From Hyphomicrobiales bacterium (GTDB lineage Bacteria > Pseudomonadota > Alphaproteobacteria > Rhizobiales > Rhizobiaceae): a stretch of DNA of 60,651 nt. Positions 43,225 through 51,952 of the stretch are shown here, in pieces. Position 1 is the first letter of the stretch. The number at the start of each line of letters is the position of its first letter. Below the pieces are notes generated by a model that was given only the letters and a program-made list of their open reading frames with translations, was not told the DNA's origin and made no database searches. The stretch is from NCBI GenBank assembly GCA_900473185.1, contig UCKU01000039.1, positions 272 through 60,922 on the forward strand. Reading direction: 5' to 3'. Position numbers and translations under genes: made by a program.

Positions 43225-44412
43225 ATGAAATCAGACAACCTGCAGAAACTGCGCGCCGACCGCGTCTGGCTGACCGAAGACGCCTGCGATCTCGGCGATT
43301 TCCGCGCGCTCGCAAAAAAGACCACTATCCTTGGCGATTATCCGACAGCTTCTGTCGTCGAGAAGAACGTGCTGATCTATGACAGCCGCAAGGTGACCGA
43401 GGCAATCTCGACGCCCGAAGGCCGCCGCGCCGTTCTCGCTGAAATCAGCGAAGCCTTCGGCATCGGACCCGGCGTCGTCGTCTTCAAGCACGCCTATGAG
43501 GACACTGGCATCATCGATCGGGCGAGCAAGATCTTCGACGAAATCATCGAAGAGCAGCATCGTACCTCTACCGGCGGCGGCGACCATTTCGCCAAGCCAG
43601 GCGCCAATGACCGCATCTGGAACTCGCTGGAAAAGCACTGCCTAGCCGATCCTGAGAATTTCGCCCGCTACTACGGCAATGCCATCGTGGCGCTGGCAAG
43701 CGAGGCATGGCTCGGCCCGCATTATCAGATGACAGCGCAGGTCAACCGCGTGAACCCCGGCGGTGCGGCGCAATCGGCCCACCGCGACTATCACCTCGGC
43801 TTCCAGTCCTCCAAGGTGATCGAGCAGTTTCCGGCGCATGTTCACCGCCTCTCGCCGGTGCTGACGCTGCAGGGCGCGATTGCCCATTGCGACATGCCGC
43901 TCGAAAGCGGACCGACGCTGTTCCTGCCGCACAGTCAGACATACGAGCCGGGCTATCTCGCCCTCAAGCGCCAGGAATTCAGGGACTATTTCGACCAGAA
44001 CCATATCCAGCTGCCGCTGGAAAAGGGCGATGTCGTCTTCTTCAATCCCGCCCTCTTCCATGCCGCTGGCACCAACCGCTCGAAAGATATCAAGCGGGTG
44101 GCGAACCTGCTGCAGGTCTCCTCGGCCTTCGGCCGGGCAATGGAAACCGTAAATCGCGAACGCATGAGCGCAAAACTCTTCCCCGCTCTGAAGGCGCTGA
44201 AGGCCAAGCTTTCGGCAGGCGAACTTGCCAACGCCATCGCTTCCTGCGCGGAGGGCTATTCCTTCCCCACCAATCTCGACCGCGACCCACCGGTCGGCGG
44301 CCTCGCACCGAAGACCCAGGCGCAACTGATGCACGAGGCCTTGGCCGAGAACTGGAGCGACGAGGCATTCACATCGGCACTTGCCGAACAGGCGGCCAAG
44401 AAGCTGAGCTGA
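43225..44412 (+). CDS. Phytanoyl-CoA dioxygenase (PhyH)-family oxygenase
   Basis: 395 aa, iron(II)/2-oxoglutarate type. Metal triad His186-x-Asp188 (SAHRDYH) with distal His279 (FNPALFHAAGTN), and a nearby arginine (Arg285 or Arg291) for 2-oxoglutarate. The GDVVFFNP segment is typical. The substrate is unknown; family members hydroxylate a wide range of small molecules. GGAGGAG about 6 nt before the ATG. First gene of an operon with an SDR and an SMP-30 lactonase, under a divergent LacI regulator. Confidence 0.85.
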   Translation: MKSDNLQKLRADRVWLTEDACDLGDFRALAKKTTILGDYPTASVVEKNVLIYDSRKVTEAISTPEGRRAVLAEISEAFGIGPGVVVFKHAYEDTGIIDRASKIFDEIIEEQHRTSTGGGDHFAKPGANDRIWNSLEKHCLADPENFARYYGNAIVALASEAWLGPHYQMTAQVNRVNPGGAAQSAHRDYHLGFQSSKVIEQFPAHVHRLSPVLTLQGAIAHCDMPLESGPTLFLPHSQTYEPGYLALKRQEFRDYFDQNHIQLPLEKGDVVFFNPALFHAAGTNRSKDIKRVANLLQVSSAFGRAMETVNRERMSAKLFPALKALKAKLSAGELANAIASCAEGYSFPTNLDRDPPVGGLAPKTQAQLMHEALAENWSDEAFTSALAEQAAKKLS

Positions 44413-44443
44413 CGCTCGGCCCTTCCACTATAATCATCTCAAA

Positions 44444-44466
44444 GCCCCTCGCTTCCGGCGAGGGGC
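44444..44466 (+). promoter_or_regulatory. Intergenic hairpin between PhyH and SDR genes
   Basis: GCCCCTCGC-N5-GCGAGGGGC: a perfect 9-bp GC-rich stem 31 nt after the PhyH stop. No T-run follows, so it is more likely a processing or stabilising structure than a full terminator. Confidence 0.55.
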
Positions 44467-44496
44467 CATTTGCATATCAACAGGAGGAAAAGACAT

Positions 44497-45318
44497 ATGA
44501 GCACGGATTACACCCGCCTCGACGGCAAAATCGCCATCGTCACCGGCGGCACGCAGGGCCTCGGTGCCACCATCGCCAACCTCTTTGCCGAACGCGGCGC
44601 CAAAGGCATCGTCATCTGCGGCCGCAACGAGGCAAAGGGCAAGGCGAAGGCCGAGGAAATTTCCTCAAAAACCGGCGCCAAGGTGGTCTACGTCAAGGCC
44701 GATCTCAGCAAGGTTGAAGATGCGCAGAATGTCGTCCATGTCTGCGACCAGACCTTCGGCCACATCGATGCGCTGGTCAATGCCGCCGCCATCACCGACC
44801 GCGGCACCATCCTCGATACCAGCCCCGAGCTCTTCGACGCCATGTTCGCCATCAACGTCCGCGCCCCCTTCTTCCTCATGCAGGAGACGGTCAAGGTCAT
44901 GCGCCGCGAGAAAATCAAAGGCACCATCGTCAATATCGGCTCCATGTCCGCCAAGGCCGGCCAGCCCTTCATCGCCGCCTATTGCGCTTCCAAGGGCGCG
45001 CTGGAAACGCTAACCAAGAACACCGCCTACGCCCTGCTGCGCAACCGCATCCGCGTCAATGGCCTCAATATCGGCTGGATGGCCTCCGAAGGCGAAGACC
45101 GCATCCAGCGGGAATTTCACAAGGCCGATGACGACTGGCTCGCCAAGGCGGCTGCCAGCCAGCCTTTCGGTCGGCTAGTCGATCCGGAAGAAGTGGCCCG
45201 TGCCTGCGCCTATCTCTCGTCAGCCGAATCCGGCCTGATGACCGGTTCCGTCATCTGCTTCGACCAGTCGATCTGGGGCGCCTACGACGGCTCGCCACAT
45301 CCTGTTGCCGCACTTTGA
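44497..45318 (+). CDS. SDR-family oxidoreductase
   Basis: 273 aa classical short-chain dehydrogenase. Cofactor motif TGGTQGLG near residue 16, VNAAAITD, and catalytic YCASKGALE. AGGAGGAAAA precedes the ATG. The C-terminus (SIWGAYDGSPHPV) is unusual for the family and may help to identify orthologues. Middle gene of the PhyH-SDR-SMP30 operon, where it could oxidise a sugar to a lactone for the third enzyme. Confidence 0.87.
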   Translation: MSTDYTRLDGKIAIVTGGTQGLGATIANLFAERGAKGIVICGRNEAKGKAKAEEISSKTGAKVVYVKADLSKVEDAQNVVHVCDQTFGHIDALVNAAAITDRGTILDTSPELFDAMFAINVRAPFFLMQETVKVMRREKIKGTIVNIGSMSAKAGQPFIAAYCASKGALETLTKNTAYALLRNRIRVNGLNIGWMASEGEDRIQREFHKADDDWLAKAAASQPFGRLVDPEEVARACAYLSSAESGLMTGSVICFDQSIWGAYDGSPHPVAAL

Positions 45319-45327
45319 AAATTGTCT

Positions 45328-45355
45328 GAGCCCGGCGCTTTCTGCCGCCGGGCTC
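45328..45355 (+). promoter_or_regulatory. Hairpin between SDR and SMP-30 genes
   Basis: GAGCCCGGCG-N8-CGCCGGGCTC, a perfect 10-bp stem 10 nt after the SDR stop, without a T-run. Same kind of structure as after the PhyH gene. Confidence 0.55.
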
Positions 45356-45414
45356 TGGTACGCTCCACCGTTTGCCGCTAGGAAGGTGCAATATCGATCT
45401 GGGAGGAATCGGGC

Positions 45415-46326
45415 ATGGCCGGAAGCGAGCTTTATGATGTCAGAGACGAGCGTTTCCGTGCGCTGATCGCCGGTAGCGCAGTGCTGGAAGAGCTTTACAC
45501 GGGCTGCCGCTGGGCCGAAGGGCCGGTCTGGTTTTCCGATCTGAATTGCCTGCTCTGGAGCGACATTCCGAACGAGCGTCTGATGCGCTGGGTGCCAGAT
45601 GGAACAGTCTCCGTCTTCCGCTCGCCTTCCAACTACGTCAACGGCAATACCCGCGACCGGCAGGGACGCCTCGTTTCTTGTGAACACGGCGGACGCCGCG
45701 TGACCCGCACTGAGCCGGACGGCCGCATTACCGTTCTCGCCGACAGCTACAACGGCAAAAGGCTGAACTCCCCGAACGATGTCGTGGTCAAGTCGGACGG
45801 CTCGATCTGGTTCACCGACCCAAGCTACGGCATCATGTCCGACTATGAAGGCCACAAGTCCCCGGAAGAGCAGGAAACGCGCAACGTCTACCGCATCGAC
45901 GCCGCAACCGGCGAGATCGAAGCTGTCGTCACCGATTTCATCCAGCCGAACGGCCTTGCCTTTTCACCCGATGAACGCCAGCTCTTCATCGCCGATTCCG
46001 GCTCCTCCAATCACGAAGTCCCACGCCATATCCGCGTCTTCGATGTCTTGGATAGCCGCAAGCTGACGAACAGCCGCTATTTCTGCTCGATCGACAGCGG
46101 TGTGCCGGATGGTTTCCGTTTCGATGTCTCGGGAAATCTCTGGACGAGCGCGGCAGACGGCGTGCATTGCTTTGCGCCTGACGGCACGCTGATCGGCAAG
46201 ATCAAAGTGCCGCAGACCGTCTCCAACATCACCTTCGGCGGCCCGAAGAAGAACCGCCTCTTCATCACGGCAACGCAATCGCTCTATTCGATCTATACGA
46301 CGACGAACGGCGCGCAGTACCCGTAA
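45415..46326 (+). CDS. SMP-30/gluconolactonase-family lactonase
   Basis: 303 aa six-bladed propeller hydrolase. The metal ligands lie in CRWAEGPVWF (Glu35), NSPNDVVV (Asn and Asp) and IADSGSSNHE. Such enzymes open sugar lactones to aldonates with a divalent metal. GGGAGGAA is upstream of the ATG. Third gene of the LacI-controlled operon; its 3' end is 2 bp from that of the short RpiR-type gene. Confidence 0.87.
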   Translation: MAGSELYDVRDERFRALIAGSAVLEELYTGCRWAEGPVWFSDLNCLLWSDIPNERLMRWVPDGTVSVFRSPSNYVNGNTRDRQGRLVSCEHGGRRVTRTEPDGRITVLADSYNGKRLNSPNDVVVKSDGSIWFTDPSYGIMSDYEGHKSPEEQETRNVYRIDAATGEIEAVVTDFIQPNGLAFSPDERQLFIADSGSSNHEVPRHIRVFDVLDSRKLTNSRYFCSIDSGVPDGFRFDVSGNLWTSAADGVHCFAPDGTLIGKIKVPQTVSNITFGGPKKNRLFITATQSLYSIYTTTNGAQYP

Positions 46327-46328
46327 GC

Positions 46329-46610
46329 CTATCCTTTGCGGGCTGCGGCCCTGAGACCTTGCTGGAAAACCTGCTTCATCTCGGCAAAACCGTCAAAGCC
46401 GAGATGATGCGCAAAGCGGATGACGCTGGTCTGCGAGACATTGCAGCGCTCGGCAATCTTCTGGCTGTTTTCGAAAGCAAAGACATCAGGCCGCTCGGCA
46501 GCAAGCCGTGCGAGCGCATCGAGCCGCTGCGGCAGATCGCGATGGATGGAAACCCAGAATGCCTTGCTGAGAAAGGCATCTCCATCAGCCTTCATCGAAA
46601 CAGTCTGCAT
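46329..46610 (-). CDS. RpiR-type regulator reduced to its DNA-binding domain
   Basis: 93 aa. It contains only the RpiR helix-turn-helix domain (SQKIAERCNVSQTSVIRFAH, then HLGFDGFAEMKQVFQQ) and stops just after it, where full-length members (about 280 aa) continue into a SIS sugar-phosphate-binding domain. No SIS remnant follows: the next base block is the end of the SMP-30 gene. The start at 46610 has GGAGG about 6 nt upstream. Either a truncated relic or a natural mini-regulator. It lies upstream of the SMP-30 3' end and downstream of ThuA. Confidence 0.65.
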   Translation of the reverse strand: MQTVSMKADGDAFLSKAFWVSIHRDLPQRLDALARLAAERPDVFAFENSQKIAERCNVSQTSVIRFAHHLGFDGFAEMKQVFQQGLRAAARKG

Positions 46611-46681
46611 TCCTGCCTCCATCGTTTACCCCTCGCGGAGGCCGAAGCCATCATGACCCCAGCCCCCACGGGAGGAACTAT

Positions 46682-47431
46682 TTAAGCCTTCACCTTGTCC
46701 GGCCGGCCATGCAGCGGCTCCTTGCGGTGCCAGTTTTCGAGAATGCGGCCATCCGTGTGTTTCTGGCGCGCCCAGCGGATACCGTTGGAGATGACCTTGT
46801 GCACGGTCTTGTCGTGATAGATTGGATAGGTCTCATGACCGGGGCTGAAGAAGAAGATGCGACCGCGGCCGCGCTGGAAGGTGCAGCCGCTGCGGAACAC
46901 TTCGCCGCCGGAATACCAGGAGATGAAGACCAGTTCGTCCGGCTGCGGAATATCGAAGGGCTCGCCATACATTTCCGAGGCATTGACCTCGAAATAGGGC
47001 GGCAGGCCCTCGGCAATCGGATGCGAGGGATTGACCACCCAGACGCGCTCCAGATCACCTTCTGGCGTCTCGCGCCAGGAGAGGTTGGCATTGGTGCCCA
47101 TCAGCCGGCGGAAGAGCTTGGAGTGATGGCCGGAATGCAGGACCAGCAGGCCCATGCCCTTCAGCACACGCTGCTGGACGCGATCGATCAGCCCGTCGCT
47201 GACCTCTTCATGCGCCATGTGCCCCCACCAGAGCAGCACGTCGGTATCGTTGAGCACGGAATCCGGCAGGCCTTCATCCGGATCGTCGAGCGTGCCGCGG
47301 CGGATCTCGAAATCGGGATGGGCAATGCCGGCGGCGATCGCACCGTCGATACGATCAGGATAGATATCCTGAACTTCCTTATGGACCTGCTCGTGGCGTC
47401 CTTCGTTCCAGATCGTGACCTTGATTGTCAT
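46682..47431 (-). CDS. ThuA-domain protein (trehalose-utilisation type)
   Basis: 249 aa, close to the usual ThuA length of about 260. The ThuA fold (class I glutamine-amidotransferase-like) is seen from VTIWNEGRHEQ, through DVLLWWGHMAHEEV and LLVLHSGHHSKLF, to FFFSPGHETYPIYHD. In S. meliloti ThuA and ThuB convert trehalose and related disaccharides to 3-keto forms. Here it ends a binding protein-permease-permease-ATPase operon, the thuEFGKA order. The sugar transported is not certain. Confidence 0.85.
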   Translation of the reverse strand: MTIKVTIWNEGRHEQVHKEVQDIYPDRIDGAIAAGIAHPDFEIRRGTLDDPDEGLPDSVLNDTDVLLWWGHMAHEEVSDGLIDRVQQRVLKGMGLLVLHSGHHSKLFRRLMGTNANLSWRETPEGDLERVWVVNPSHPIAEGLPPYFEVNASEMYGEPFDIPQPDELVFISWYSGGEVFRSGCTFQRGRGRIFFFSPGHETYPIYHDKTVHKVISNGIRWARQKHTDGRILENWHRKEPLHGRPDKVKA

Positions 47432-47449
47432 GTCATTCCTCAATGTGTT

Positions 47450-48532
47450 TCAAGCAGTTGCCGAACGGATGACCCGGCCGGCGGAATCAAACAGGTGGCA
47501 ACCGGCGCGCTCCGCCGTCAGCGACACACGATCGCCGGGACGGATGGTCATATCGCCCTCGGTGCGGACGACGATCGGCTGCTGCTGCGAGCCGACCGTC
47601 AGATAGGTCTCGACGCCGAGCCGCTCGACGATGACGACCTCGGCCGAAAAATCACCCTGCCCCTGCGGTGCGAGCTTCAGATGTTCCGGCCGGATGCCGA
47701 GTTTCGCCTCGCCCTGCGGCACGGCGCCATTGGCATCCGAGAGATCGATGGCAAGGCCGAGCGGGCTTTCCAGATGTACCTTGCCGGCATCCCGGCGCGT
47801 CGCCGTCATCGGCAGCACGTTCATCTTTGGCGAACCGATGAAGGTCGCGACGAACTCATTTTCCGGCTGGTGATAAAGCTCCATCGGCGCGCCCTGCTGG
47901 GCGACGACGCCTTTGTTGAGCACGACGATACGGTCGGCCATCGTCATCGCCTCGACCTGGTCGTGCGTGACATAGACGACGGTTGCCTTCAGCTCGCGAT
48001 GCAGGCGCTGCAGCTCGGCGCGCATCTGCACGCGCAGCGCCGAATCGAGGTTCGACAGCGGCTCGTCGAACAGGATCAGCGACGGCTTCTTGATGATGGC
48101 TCGGCCGATCGCCACGCGCTGGCGCTGGCCGCCGGAAAGCGCTCCCGGCTTACGACCGAGGTAGTCCGTCAGCTGCAGGATCTCGGCGACGCCTTCAACC
48201 TGCTTCTTGATATCAGCTTCCGGCACCTTCTTGAGGCTCAGCGAAAAGCCGATGTTTTCCGCGACCGTCATATGCGGATAAAGCGCATAGGACTGGAACA
48301 CCATGGCGATGCCGCGTTTATCCGGCGGCACGTCGTTGATGCGCTGGCCGTTCAGCACCAGATCGCCCTCGTCGATGCCTTCAAGGCCGGCGATCATGCG
48401 CAACAAGGTGGACTTGCCGCAACCCGACGGGCCGACGAAGACAGCGAACTCGCCGTCTTCCACCGTGATGTCGACGCCCTTGATGACTTCGAGCGCGCCG
48501 TAGAATTTGCGAACGTTTCTGAGATTGATCAT
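47450..48532 (-). CDS. Sugar ABC transporter ATP-binding protein (ThuK/UgpC-like)
   Basis: 360 aa. Walker A GPSGCGKST at 34-42, signature LSGGQRQ, Walker B ILFDEPLSNLD, then TOBE-type C-terminal region. It energises the two permeases encoded just upstream. 18 nt separate it from the ThuA gene, so both are on one message. The substrate is probably a disaccharide handled by ThuA and the divergent oxidoreductase, but this is inference. Confidence 0.9.
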   Translation of the reverse strand: MINLRNVRKFYGALEVIKGVDITVEDGEFAVFVGPSGCGKSTLLRMIAGLEGIDEGDLVLNGQRINDVPPDKRGIAMVFQSYALYPHMTVAENIGFSLSLKKVPEADIKKQVEGVAEILQLTDYLGRKPGALSGGQRQRVAIGRAIIKKPSLILFDEPLSNLDSALRVQMRAELQRLHRELKATVVYVTHDQVEAMTMADRIVVLNKGVVAQQGAPMELYHQPENEFVATFIGSPKMNVLPMTATRRDAGKVHLESPLGLAIDLSDANGAVPQGEAKLGIRPEHLKLAPQGQGDFSAEVVIVERLGVETYLTVGSQQQPIVVRTEGDMTIRPGDRVSLTAERAGCHLFDSAGRVIRSATA

Positions 48533-48551
48533 TCGTTTCTCTTTCTTGATC

Positions 48552-49463
48552 TCAGCCCTTCACACCGCCCGCGAAGGTCTGGACGAGGAAGCGCCGCGCA
48601 AAGCCGAAGGCGACGACGGCAGGCAGCAGGTAAATAAAGGCGAGAGCCGTCAGCAGGCCGTAATCGATCTCGTTGATGCGCAGGAAGGCGCGGAAGAGAC
48701 CGAGCGGCAGCGTCTGCAGCTCCGGCGACGACAGGAAGATCAGCGGCAGCAGGAAATCGCCCCAGGCCGACATGAAGGCGAAGAGACCGGCAGCCGCAAG
48801 CCCCGGCATCGCAAGCGGGATCAGCACGCGGCGGATGCGCTGCATCATCGTCGCCCCGTCCATGACGGCCGCTTCCTCATAGTCGCGCGGCAGGCCATCG
48901 AAGAAGGTCTTCATGATCCAGAGCCCGAGCGGTAGCTGCATGGTGGCAAGCACCAGCATGATGCCGAGATAACCGTCGATGAACCCGGTCCAGCGCATGA
49001 TGTCGCGGGCATAGCTGCCGAAGATCGGCCGCAGGATTGCAGCCTCCCCATTGTTCAGCGTCAGCAGGAACTTGTAGAGCGGCACGACGAGGGCCGTCGG
49101 CGGCAGCACGCGGATGAGCAGGATCGCATAAAGGAACGGCAGCTTCCACCAGGCCCGCGTGCGCGACAGCGCATAGCCGCCGAGCCCCGCCAGAACCATG
49201 ACGATAAGCGTCGCACCGCCGACCACGAAGAGCGAGTTGAACAGCCACTTCGCGCCATCTTCCTTGGTGAAGACGCGCACATAGTTTGCAAGCGTCCACC
49301 GCTCCGGCCAGCGCAGGAAGAGCTGCGCATTGCCATCGAAGGAGGCAAGCAACACCCAGAAGAAGGGCACGGCGCAGAAGATCGAGATGATCGACAGCGT
49401 TGCGTAGGCAAGCAGGTCGGAGCGGGTCTTGTTGGCGCCTTCGCTCGGGGAAATAACGGCCAT
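48552..49463 (-). CDS. Sugar ABC transporter permease (MalG type)
   Basis: 303 aa with six hydrophobic helices and the EAA loop EEAAVMDGATMMQRIRRVLIP near residue 205. It starts 1 nt after the stop of the companion permease gene, indicating coupled translation. CUT1-family channel subunit of the Thu-like system. Confidence 0.9.
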   Translation of the reverse strand: MAVISPSEGANKTRSDLLAYATLSIISIFCAVPFFWVLLASFDGNAQLFLRWPERWTLANYVRVFTKEDGAKWLFNSLFVVGGATLIVMVLAGLGGYALSRTRAWWKLPFLYAILLIRVLPPTALVVPLYKFLLTLNNGEAAILRPIFGSYARDIMRWTGFIDGYLGIMLVLATMQLPLGLWIMKTFFDGLPRDYEEAAVMDGATMMQRIRRVLIPLAMPGLAAAGLFAFMSAWGDFLLPLIFLSSPELQTLPLGLFRAFLRINEIDYGLLTALAFIYLLPAVVAFGFARRFLVQTFAGGVKG

Positions 49464-49464
49464 G

Positions 49465-50352
49465 TCAGACCTCCACTTTCATGGCGCGCACATAGCCGAT
49501 GCCGAGGATCAGCGAGATGAGGAGCGCGACGACCGCGACCGCAGCGCCGTAACCGAGCTGGAAGGCCGTAAACGACTGGTTATAGATGTAGATGCTGACG
49601 ACCTCCGTCGCTCCGCCCGGCCCGCCGCGCGTCAGCGCATAGACGAGGCCGAAGACGGCAATGGTGGAGACGGCCGAGATCAGCATGTAAAGCAGGATCG
49701 TCGGCATCATCAGCGGCAGGGTGATGCGACGGAACATCTGCGAGGGTGTCGCACCATCCATGCGCGCCGCCTCGTAGATCTCCGAGGGAATGGTGCTGAG
49801 GCCAGCGGTCAGCAGGATCATGGCCGTCGCGATGCCCCGCCAGGTATTGACGATGATGATCATCGACAGCGGAAAGGCGTTCAGCCAGTCGGCAGGATTA
49901 ATGCCGAAGAAGGCGACGATGCGTGACAGCGTCGCATGTTCGCCGCCGGCCAGCATCGAAATCCACATGAAACCGGCAACGACCTCGGGTGCTGCATTCG
50001 GCAGCAGAATGATCGCGGAAAAGATCTGTCGGAAGCGGATTGGCCGGCGCAGCGCCATGGCCGAGATCAGCCCGAGCACGAACTGCCCGATGACGGCCGA
50101 ACCCATGACGAAGACGAAGGTGACGAACAGCGAGTTCCAGAACTTCGCATCGTTGAGCAGGCGCGTGTAGTTGCGGATGCCGACGAAACGCGGCCGCAAG
50201 GCCGCAGCACCCGTCAGCGCCTCATTGGTGAAGCTCAGATAGACGGAATAGAGGGCGGGATAGATCACAAAGGCCAAAAGCAGGATCAGCGATGGCAGCA
50301 GAACCAGCAGGAGTTGGCGCTCGGTTCGCTTTTCATGAGAGTTTCGGGCCAT
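49465..50352 (-). CDS. Sugar ABC transporter permease (MalF type)
   Basis: 295 aa, six helices, the first at about residues 13-33 (LLLVLLPSLILLLAFVIYPA). EAA loop YEAARMDGATPSQMFRRITLP near 195. It is separated from the binding-protein gene by 105 bp with a hairpin and a small direct repeat, so it is expected to be expressed less than the binding protein. Confidence 0.9.
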   Translation of the reverse strand: MARNSHEKRTERQLLLVLLPSLILLLAFVIYPALYSVYLSFTNEALTGAAALRPRFVGIRNYTRLLNDAKFWNSLFVTFVFVMGSAVIGQFVLGLISAMALRRPIRFRQIFSAIILLPNAAPEVVAGFMWISMLAGGEHATLSRIVAFFGINPADWLNAFPLSMIIIVNTWRGIATAMILLTAGLSTIPSEIYEAARMDGATPSQMFRRITLPLMMPTILLYMLISAVSTIAVFGLVYALTRGGPGGATEVVSIYIYNQSFTAFQLGYGAAVAVVALLISLILGIGYVRAMKVEV

Positions 50353-50365
50353 TGAAGCTCACAAC

Positions 50366-50396
50366 CTTATCGAATGAATCCGACTTATCGAATGAA
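50366..50396. repeat. Tandem 13-mer in binding protein/permease gap
   Basis: CTTATCGAATGAA occurs at 50366-50378 and 50384-50396, 18 bp apart, within the leader of the permease gene. It could arise by slippage; no function is evident. Confidence 0.5.
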
Positions 50397-50404
50397 AGCG
50401 GGAA

Positions 50405-50426
50405 GACGCGGCGCCAATGCCGCGTC
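50405..50426 (-). promoter_or_regulatory. Hairpin between binding protein and permease genes
   Basis: GACGCGGC-N6-GCCGCGTC, an 8-bp GC-only-rich stem about 30 nt after the binding-protein stop. No T-run. Likely protects the binding-protein message from 3' decay. Confidence 0.5.
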
Positions 50427-50457
50427 CCCGTCTTGGGCGGGAAAAGAAGGCCGTGGC

Positions 50458-51750
50458 TTACTTGACCATGTCGTCGCCGAGCGTTTCCTTGACATAGTCG
50501 ACAAGGATCTTCTGGGCACCGGCAGCATCCGTCTCCTTGCGCAGCAGGGCTTCGGTGGCGCGCGCCACGCCTTCGGCAACCGTGCCGAAGCCGGAAGCCT
50601 GCTTCAGGAAGACGCCGTTTCCGGCAGCAGCATGGATCGGAACGAGTTCCGTCAGCTTCTGGAATTCAGGATCCTTGGCAGCATCCTTGCTGGCCGGAAT
50701 GTTGCCGATGCGGGCAGCGTAGGAAACCTGCGTTGCAACCGAGCCGATTTCCATCAGCGCCTTCTTGGCCAGTTCCACATTGGCGGACTTGGAATTGACG
50801 GCCCACGGAGCAGCAAGGTTGGCGAGAACATACTGGCCGCCGCTGTGGCCCGGAACCGTCCAGGTGCCGACGATCTTGGTCACGTCAGGGATCGGGTTCT
50901 TGCTCTCGCGACCCCAGTCGAAGATGTAGCACCAGGAACCGCAGGTGGTGGCGGCAAGCTTACCGGCCGGGAACATCTCATACTTCGGCACGACCCAGGG
51001 CTCCGGTCCGAGCAGCGGCTGCACCGGCATCAGATCCTTGTCGATCAGAGTCTTGTAGACGTTGAAGACATCCTTCACGCCTTCGCCGTTCAGATCAAGC
51101 TTGCCATCGGCATCGACGAGCTGCGGCGTCTTGGAACCGACGATCAGGTGCTGGAAGCCTTCGTCGAAAGCGCCGCTGCCCCAGGAAACGCCGGCCGGGA
51201 AGAGCAGGCCGTAGGAGCCGGTCTTCTGCTTGACCTCGGCGGCGCGGTCGAGAAGCTCTTGCCAGGTCTTCGGCTGTTCGGTGGAAATGCCGGCCTTTTC
51301 GAGCACGTCCTTGCGGTAATAGATTTCCTGAATGCCGAGCATGAACGGCATCACATAAGTTTCTCCATCCGGGCTGACGGCAAGCTGCTTGGCGACATCA
51401 TAGAGGTTGGCGTAGCCGTCCCAGGCCTTGAATTCGGTAGTCACAGGCGCGAGGTAGCCGGCTTCAACCATATCGGCAACGGCAGCCGTCGTCGGGATGG
51501 AGAAGAGATCGGGTGCATTGCCGGCACCCAGTTCGGTCAGAAGCTTGGTGAGATAGTCCTTGTCCGGCGCCGGATATTCGACGACCTCGACCGTCACGCC
51601 GTATTTTTTCTCGATCCGCTCGACGGTCGACTTCATCGCGTCGATGCCAGCCTGACCGTGATTGGCGATACGAATTGTTTCAGCATGCGCCAGCGTCGAA
51701 ACCGCGCTGAGCAGGATGGCGCACAGGCCACCGATAACCGTCTTCTTCAA
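50458..51750 (-). CDS. Sugar ABC transporter substrate-binding protein (Thu-like operon)
   Basis: 430 aa periplasmic protein. A signal peptide (KKTVIGGLCAILLSAVSTL) is cleaved after AHA, and mature sequence starts ETIRIANHGQAG. Family 1 solute-binding features include YYRKDVLEKAGI near residue 145. The start is a TTG at 51750, with GGGAGGA 6 nt upstream; the signal peptide begins right there, whereas a GTG at 51792 would put 14 non-signal residues in front. Divergent from the Gfo/Idh/MocA gene. Confidence 0.87.
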   Translation of the reverse strand: MKKTVIGGLCAILLSAVSTLAHAETIRIANHGQAGIDAMKSTVERIEKKYGVTVEVVEYPAPDKDYLTKLLTELGAGNAPDLFSIPTTAAVADMVEAGYLAPVTTEFKAWDGYANLYDVAKQLAVSPDGETYVMPFMLGIQEIYYRKDVLEKAGISTEQPKTWQELLDRAAEVKQKTGSYGLLFPAGVSWGSGAFDEGFQHLIVGSKTPQLVDADGKLDLNGEGVKDVFNVYKTLIDKDLMPVQPLLGPEPWVVPKYEMFPAGKLAATTCGSWCYIFDWGRESKNPIPDVTKIVGTWTVPGHSGGQYVLANLAAPWAVNSKSANVELAKKALMEIGSVATQVSYAARIGNIPASKDAAKDPEFQKLTELVPIHAAAGNGVFLKQASGFGTVAEGVARATEALLRKETDAAGAQKILVDYVKETLGDDMVK

Positions 51751-51919
51751 CGGAAGTCCTCCCTTTTTTAGAGCCACGGCGCCCTCCAGCACCGGTGACG
51801 AAAATGTACACGCATTCTGAATGCTGACAAGATGATTTTTAGATCGCTGACCGACGCAAAATTATCCAATTGATTTTACTAGTTTATTTATAACTTGCAT
51901 CGGATGTATCGTTTGTGTA

Positions 51920-51936
51920 ATCGTTTGCACAACGAT
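51920..51936. promoter_or_regulatory. LacI-type operator candidate
   Basis: ATCGTT-TGCAC-AACGAT, a perfect 6-bp inverted repeat, preceded by another ATCGTTTG half-site at 51908. It lies 16 bp before the Gfo/Idh/MocA start and 170 bp from the binding-protein start, so it could serve both promoters. The LacI-type gene at 52968 is the probable binder. Confidence 0.55.
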
Positions 51937-51952
51937 CTCAGGGAGGATTTCG

